In this document: positions 62,539-64,000 of the stretch, piece by piece | Numbering within the stretch: the stretch's first letter is position 1 | How the letters are laid out: each line of letters starts with the position of its first letter | Assembly (NCBI RefSeq): GCF_001612905.1 | Contig: NZ_BDBI01000005.1 | Location: forward strand, 1 to 64,000 | Reading direction: 5' to 3' | Length of the DNA stretch: 64,000 nt | Origin: Nocardia ignorata NBRC 108230 | Lineage (GTDB): Bacteria; Actinomycetota; Actinomycetes; Mycobacteriales; Mycobacteriaceae | Position numbers and translations under genes: made by a program | The notes under the pieces: generated by a model | Database searches by the model: none | The model's input: the letters and a program-made list of their open reading frames with translations, nothing else | What the model was told of the DNA's origin: nothing

Positions 62539-62862
62539 GCGGCGGCGAGGTCGTCATGGGCATTTCCGCCACGTGAGAGTCGCCGTATCGATGAAAAACA
62601 GACCAGACGGTGTGCACGGAATTCTCCCCACGTCGAACGAATCCCGAATTCGCACGAATTCGGAATGCCGACCAGACTTCCCGGCTCACCTGCCTGTCAG
62701 AATGCCGTAAAAACTCAACGCGCGCAACCTGATTGCACGTTTCGCCTGTGGGCCGAGGCGCGAGATCGCTCAGGCAACGTCGGCTCGGCCCGCGCGTGAT
62801 CACCGCCATGGCATCGACGCCTTCGAGCAGGCGTTGACCGTGGTCACGTCAGGGGTTGCGTG
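62539..62862. other. Leader region of the NfeD-flotillin-ATPase operon
   Basis: These 324 bases contain no supported gene. On the minus strand they hold the promoter and leader with the conserved element at 62641-62707. A 92-codon minus-strand frame (62531-62809) runs through the element and looks non-coding. Confidence 0.55.
62641..62707 (-). promoter_or_regulatory. Conserved leader element upstream of NfeD operon (candidate riboswitch)
   Basis: The minus strand reads CGGCATT, CTGACAGGCAGGTGA, then GCCGGGAAGTCTGGTCGGCA, then a hairpin ATTCCGAATTC-GTGC-GAATTCGGGAT with 11 pairs (62641-62666). The 42-base block (62666-62707) matches the nhaA leader at 36 positions, whereas the hairpin differs in sequence but is kept in place. 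It lies 127 bases before the NfeD-like start. Confidence 0.7.
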
Positions 62863-63341
62863 TCAGGAGGATTGCGCGGTCTCGGCGAACAGTTCGAGCA
62901 GGGTGCTCCATCCGCCGCCGCGTTCGACGGTCGTGTCCTGGATAGCTTTGCCGTCGACGAGGCGGTCGAGGTGGCGGTGTTCGAGGGTGACAGCGGTTTG
63001 CTCGGGTCCTACAGCGGTGAAGCGGACTTCGATCTCACTGGCATGGGACGGGTCGGGGTCGAATTCCCAGTGGCCGTTGATCTGCCAGGTCACCACGAGC
63101 CGGTGCGGTGATTCCCAGACCCGTATTGGCCCCAGCCGCATTCGGTGCCCTCGACGCCGCGTTCGTACCAGCGTCCGCCCTCGCCGGGCTCCAGGATCGC
63201 ATCGGCCATCGCGGTTTTGCCGATGTGGTATGCCGCGGGCCACCAGCTGCCGAATGACTCGGTGAAGAACGCGAACGCCCGCTCCGGGCTCATCGCGACG
63301 GTGGCTTTGCCTTCCAGGACACGCCGTTGTCCAGTGGTCAT
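62863..63341 (-). pseudogene. SRPBCC/AHSA1-type protein gene with frameshift
   Basis: The N-terminal part (MTTGQRRVLEGKATVAMSPE, RAFAFFTESFGSWWPAAYHI) is in one frame from 63341. The C-terminal part (GPIRVWESPHRLVVTWQING, HWEFDPDPSHASEIEVRFTA) continues in another frame to the stop at 62863. The switch falls at the C4 run at 63130-63133, where one missing base would restore a single reading frame. It is either a decayed gene or a sequencing error in a homopolymer. The ATG overlaps the ArsR stop (ATGA), a usual ArsR/AHSA1 operon. Confidence 0.8.
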
Positions 63342-63593
63342 GGTCGATTCTCTTGTTCGAGATCGGTGGCGGCCGCGTCGGCGGCCTTCTGAAAAGCGGT
63401 CAAAGCCTGGTCCCAGATGTTCTGGAAGTAGGCCTGGATCGCGGCGAGGCCGTCGGGATTGATGCGGTATATGCGTTTGGTGCCGTCGGGGGTCGCCACG
63501 ACCAGACCGCCCTCTTTCAGGACACGCAGGTGCTGCGACACCGCTTGACGGGAGCCATCTGTCGCCTGCGGTGAGCGTCTCGAGCAGGCCGGT
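63338..63593 (-). pseudogene. Degraded ArsR family regulator gene
   Basis: The C-terminal HTH and wing are intact: SRQAVSQHLRVLKEGGLVVA, TPDGTKRIYRINPDGLAAIQ, AYFQNIWDQALTAFQKAADA. The N-terminal part is not: GLLETLTAGD (about 63563-63592) is readable only in another frame, and the residues that should link it to SRQAV are missing. An in-frame TGA lies further upstream. So at least one frameshift and a small deletion have removed the start. It paired with the frameshifted SRPBCC gene. Confidence 0.7.
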
Positions 63594-63729
63594 TCGTCAC
63601 GACCCGGGCTGCGGGTACCGGGGAGTTCGGTGTTCGTGGCGCAACTCACGGCGCCTGTCATCGCAGGCGGTTCCGGGAACGTTCTGGAGAACATACTCCC
63701 CAGAAACGCCCCTGAACTGCGCAATGATG

Positions 63730-63803
63730 CGCCCCCGGCAGGAATCGAACCTGCGACCTAGGGATTAGAAGGCCCTTGCTCTATCCAACTGAGCTACGGA
63801 GGC
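63730..63803 (-). tRNA. tRNA-Arg (anticodon TCT)
   Basis: On the minus strand, acceptor GCCTCCG pairs with CGGGGGC (one G-U pair), the D-arm is GCTCAGTTGGATAGAGC, the anticodon stem GGGCC/... holds loop CTTCTAA with TCT, and the T-loop is GGTTCGAATCC. CCA is not encoded. Confidence 0.95.
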
Positions 63804-63937
63804 AGACGCATTCACCTTTGTCGATGTCGGCGTCGGTGTCCAGCGCGAAAAGTATAGCGACCGACCGGGTGGTGGGCGGGGTCGGGAGCGACGCCCCATG
63901 GGCACGTGGGGGAGCAGGTCGAACTACCCTCGTTGAC

Positions 63938-64000
63938 ATGTCGTTATCGCAAGACCGCTCCGCAGGAACCGTCGGCGACGGCGCTGGACCGGCGGAGACG
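63938..64000 (+). CDS. Start of an unidentified gene, cut by window end
   Basis: An open frame begins with ATG at 63938 (MSLSQDRSAGTVGDGAGPAE T...) and runs to the window edge. TACCCT, a TANNNT -10 box, ends 7 bases before the ATG, the spacing of a leaderless actinobacterial gene. Only 21 residues are present, Gly/Ala-rich and hydrophilic, so no product can be named. Confidence 0.5.
   Translation, partial: MSLSQDRSAGTVGDGAGPAET

Noticed and set aside
54871..62707. The 42-base repeats as attachment sites flanking a mobile island
   Set aside because: They lie at matching distances upstream of two start codons on the same strand and are followed by different but pairing hairpins. No integrase or tRNA target is next to them, so a leader RNA explains them better.
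62531..62809. 92-codon minus-strand frame ahead of the NfeD-like gene
   Set aside because: It runs through the conserved leader element, has no ribosome-binding site or family-like sequence, and overlaps the real start.

Overview
The window is high-GC actinobacterial DNA from a mycolic-acid-producing organism, most likely Nocardia or a close relative. The evidence is a single-polypeptide FAS-I gene followed by acpS, a CmrA-type mycolate reductase, an AftC-type arabinofuranosyltransferase, a DesA3-type desaturase with its own reductase, an L,D-transpeptidase lipoprotein, and many GTG starts and apparently leaderless genes. The order fas, acpS, bcp, DUF3618, L,D-transpeptidase, tRNA-Lys/tRNA-His, orn, HerA-like ATPase, cmrA resembles the Mycobacterium tuberculosis Rv2509-Rv2524c block, as I recall it.

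Layout. 1-65: truncated tRNA-Leu. 0.4-10.2 kb: fas-acpS, with two dyads upstream of fas. 10.2-17.8 kb: a TetR, an Asp/Pro-rich membrane protein, a DrrAB-like ABC exporter with a divergent TetR, bcp, DUF3618, a secreted Excalibur protein, and a pirin/MarR divergent pair. 17.8-29 kb: HerA-like ATPase, orn, tRNA-His, L,D-transpeptidase, tRNA-Lys, an SLT-domain secreted protein, a LysE/LysG exporter-regulator pair, cmrA, an NCS1 permease and an APH-like kinase. 29-37 kb: PadR-fadH, an MFS transporter, and a TetR divergent from the desA3 desaturase operon. 37-41 kb: DUF4254, a small hypothetical and a three-gene ABC-2 exporter. 41-48.6 kb: an alpha/beta hydrolase divergent from a five-gene beta-oxidation-like operon (thiolase, SRPBCC, MaoC, SDR, fused acyl-CoA dehydrogenase) followed by a TetR. 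48.9-51.3 kb: a compact, visibly AT-richer cassette of two WXG100 proteins, a 424-aa effector-like protein and a small membrane protein. 51.6-54.7 kb: aftC, terD and nhaA on the minus strand. 55-62.5 kb: a translationally coupled NfeD / flotillin / 1670-aa AAA+ ATPase operon. 62.9-63.6 kb: a decayed ArsR/SRPBCC pair, then tRNA-Arg and the start of a truncated gene.

Two parts stand out. First, nhaA and the NfeD-flotillin-ATPase operon each carry, about 122-127 nt upstream of their start codons on the same strand, a related leader element. It has a 42-nt block with 36 identical positions (first 20 on the plus strand identical), followed immediately by a hairpin whose stem sequence differs but whose pairing is kept. 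This looks like a cis-regulatory RNA shared by a Na+/H+ antiporter and a membrane-microdomain/ATPase system. Second, the WXG100 cassette has the gene order of a type VII secreted polymorphic toxin. Its large protein has no recognisable enzymatic C-terminus but carries a GxxxGxxxG glycine zipper, and the next gene is a small multi-pass membrane protein suited to be the immunity protein.

I saw no rRNA, CRISPR array, transposase or phage gene. Gene identities rest on reading motifs and on remembered family sequences; no search was run.
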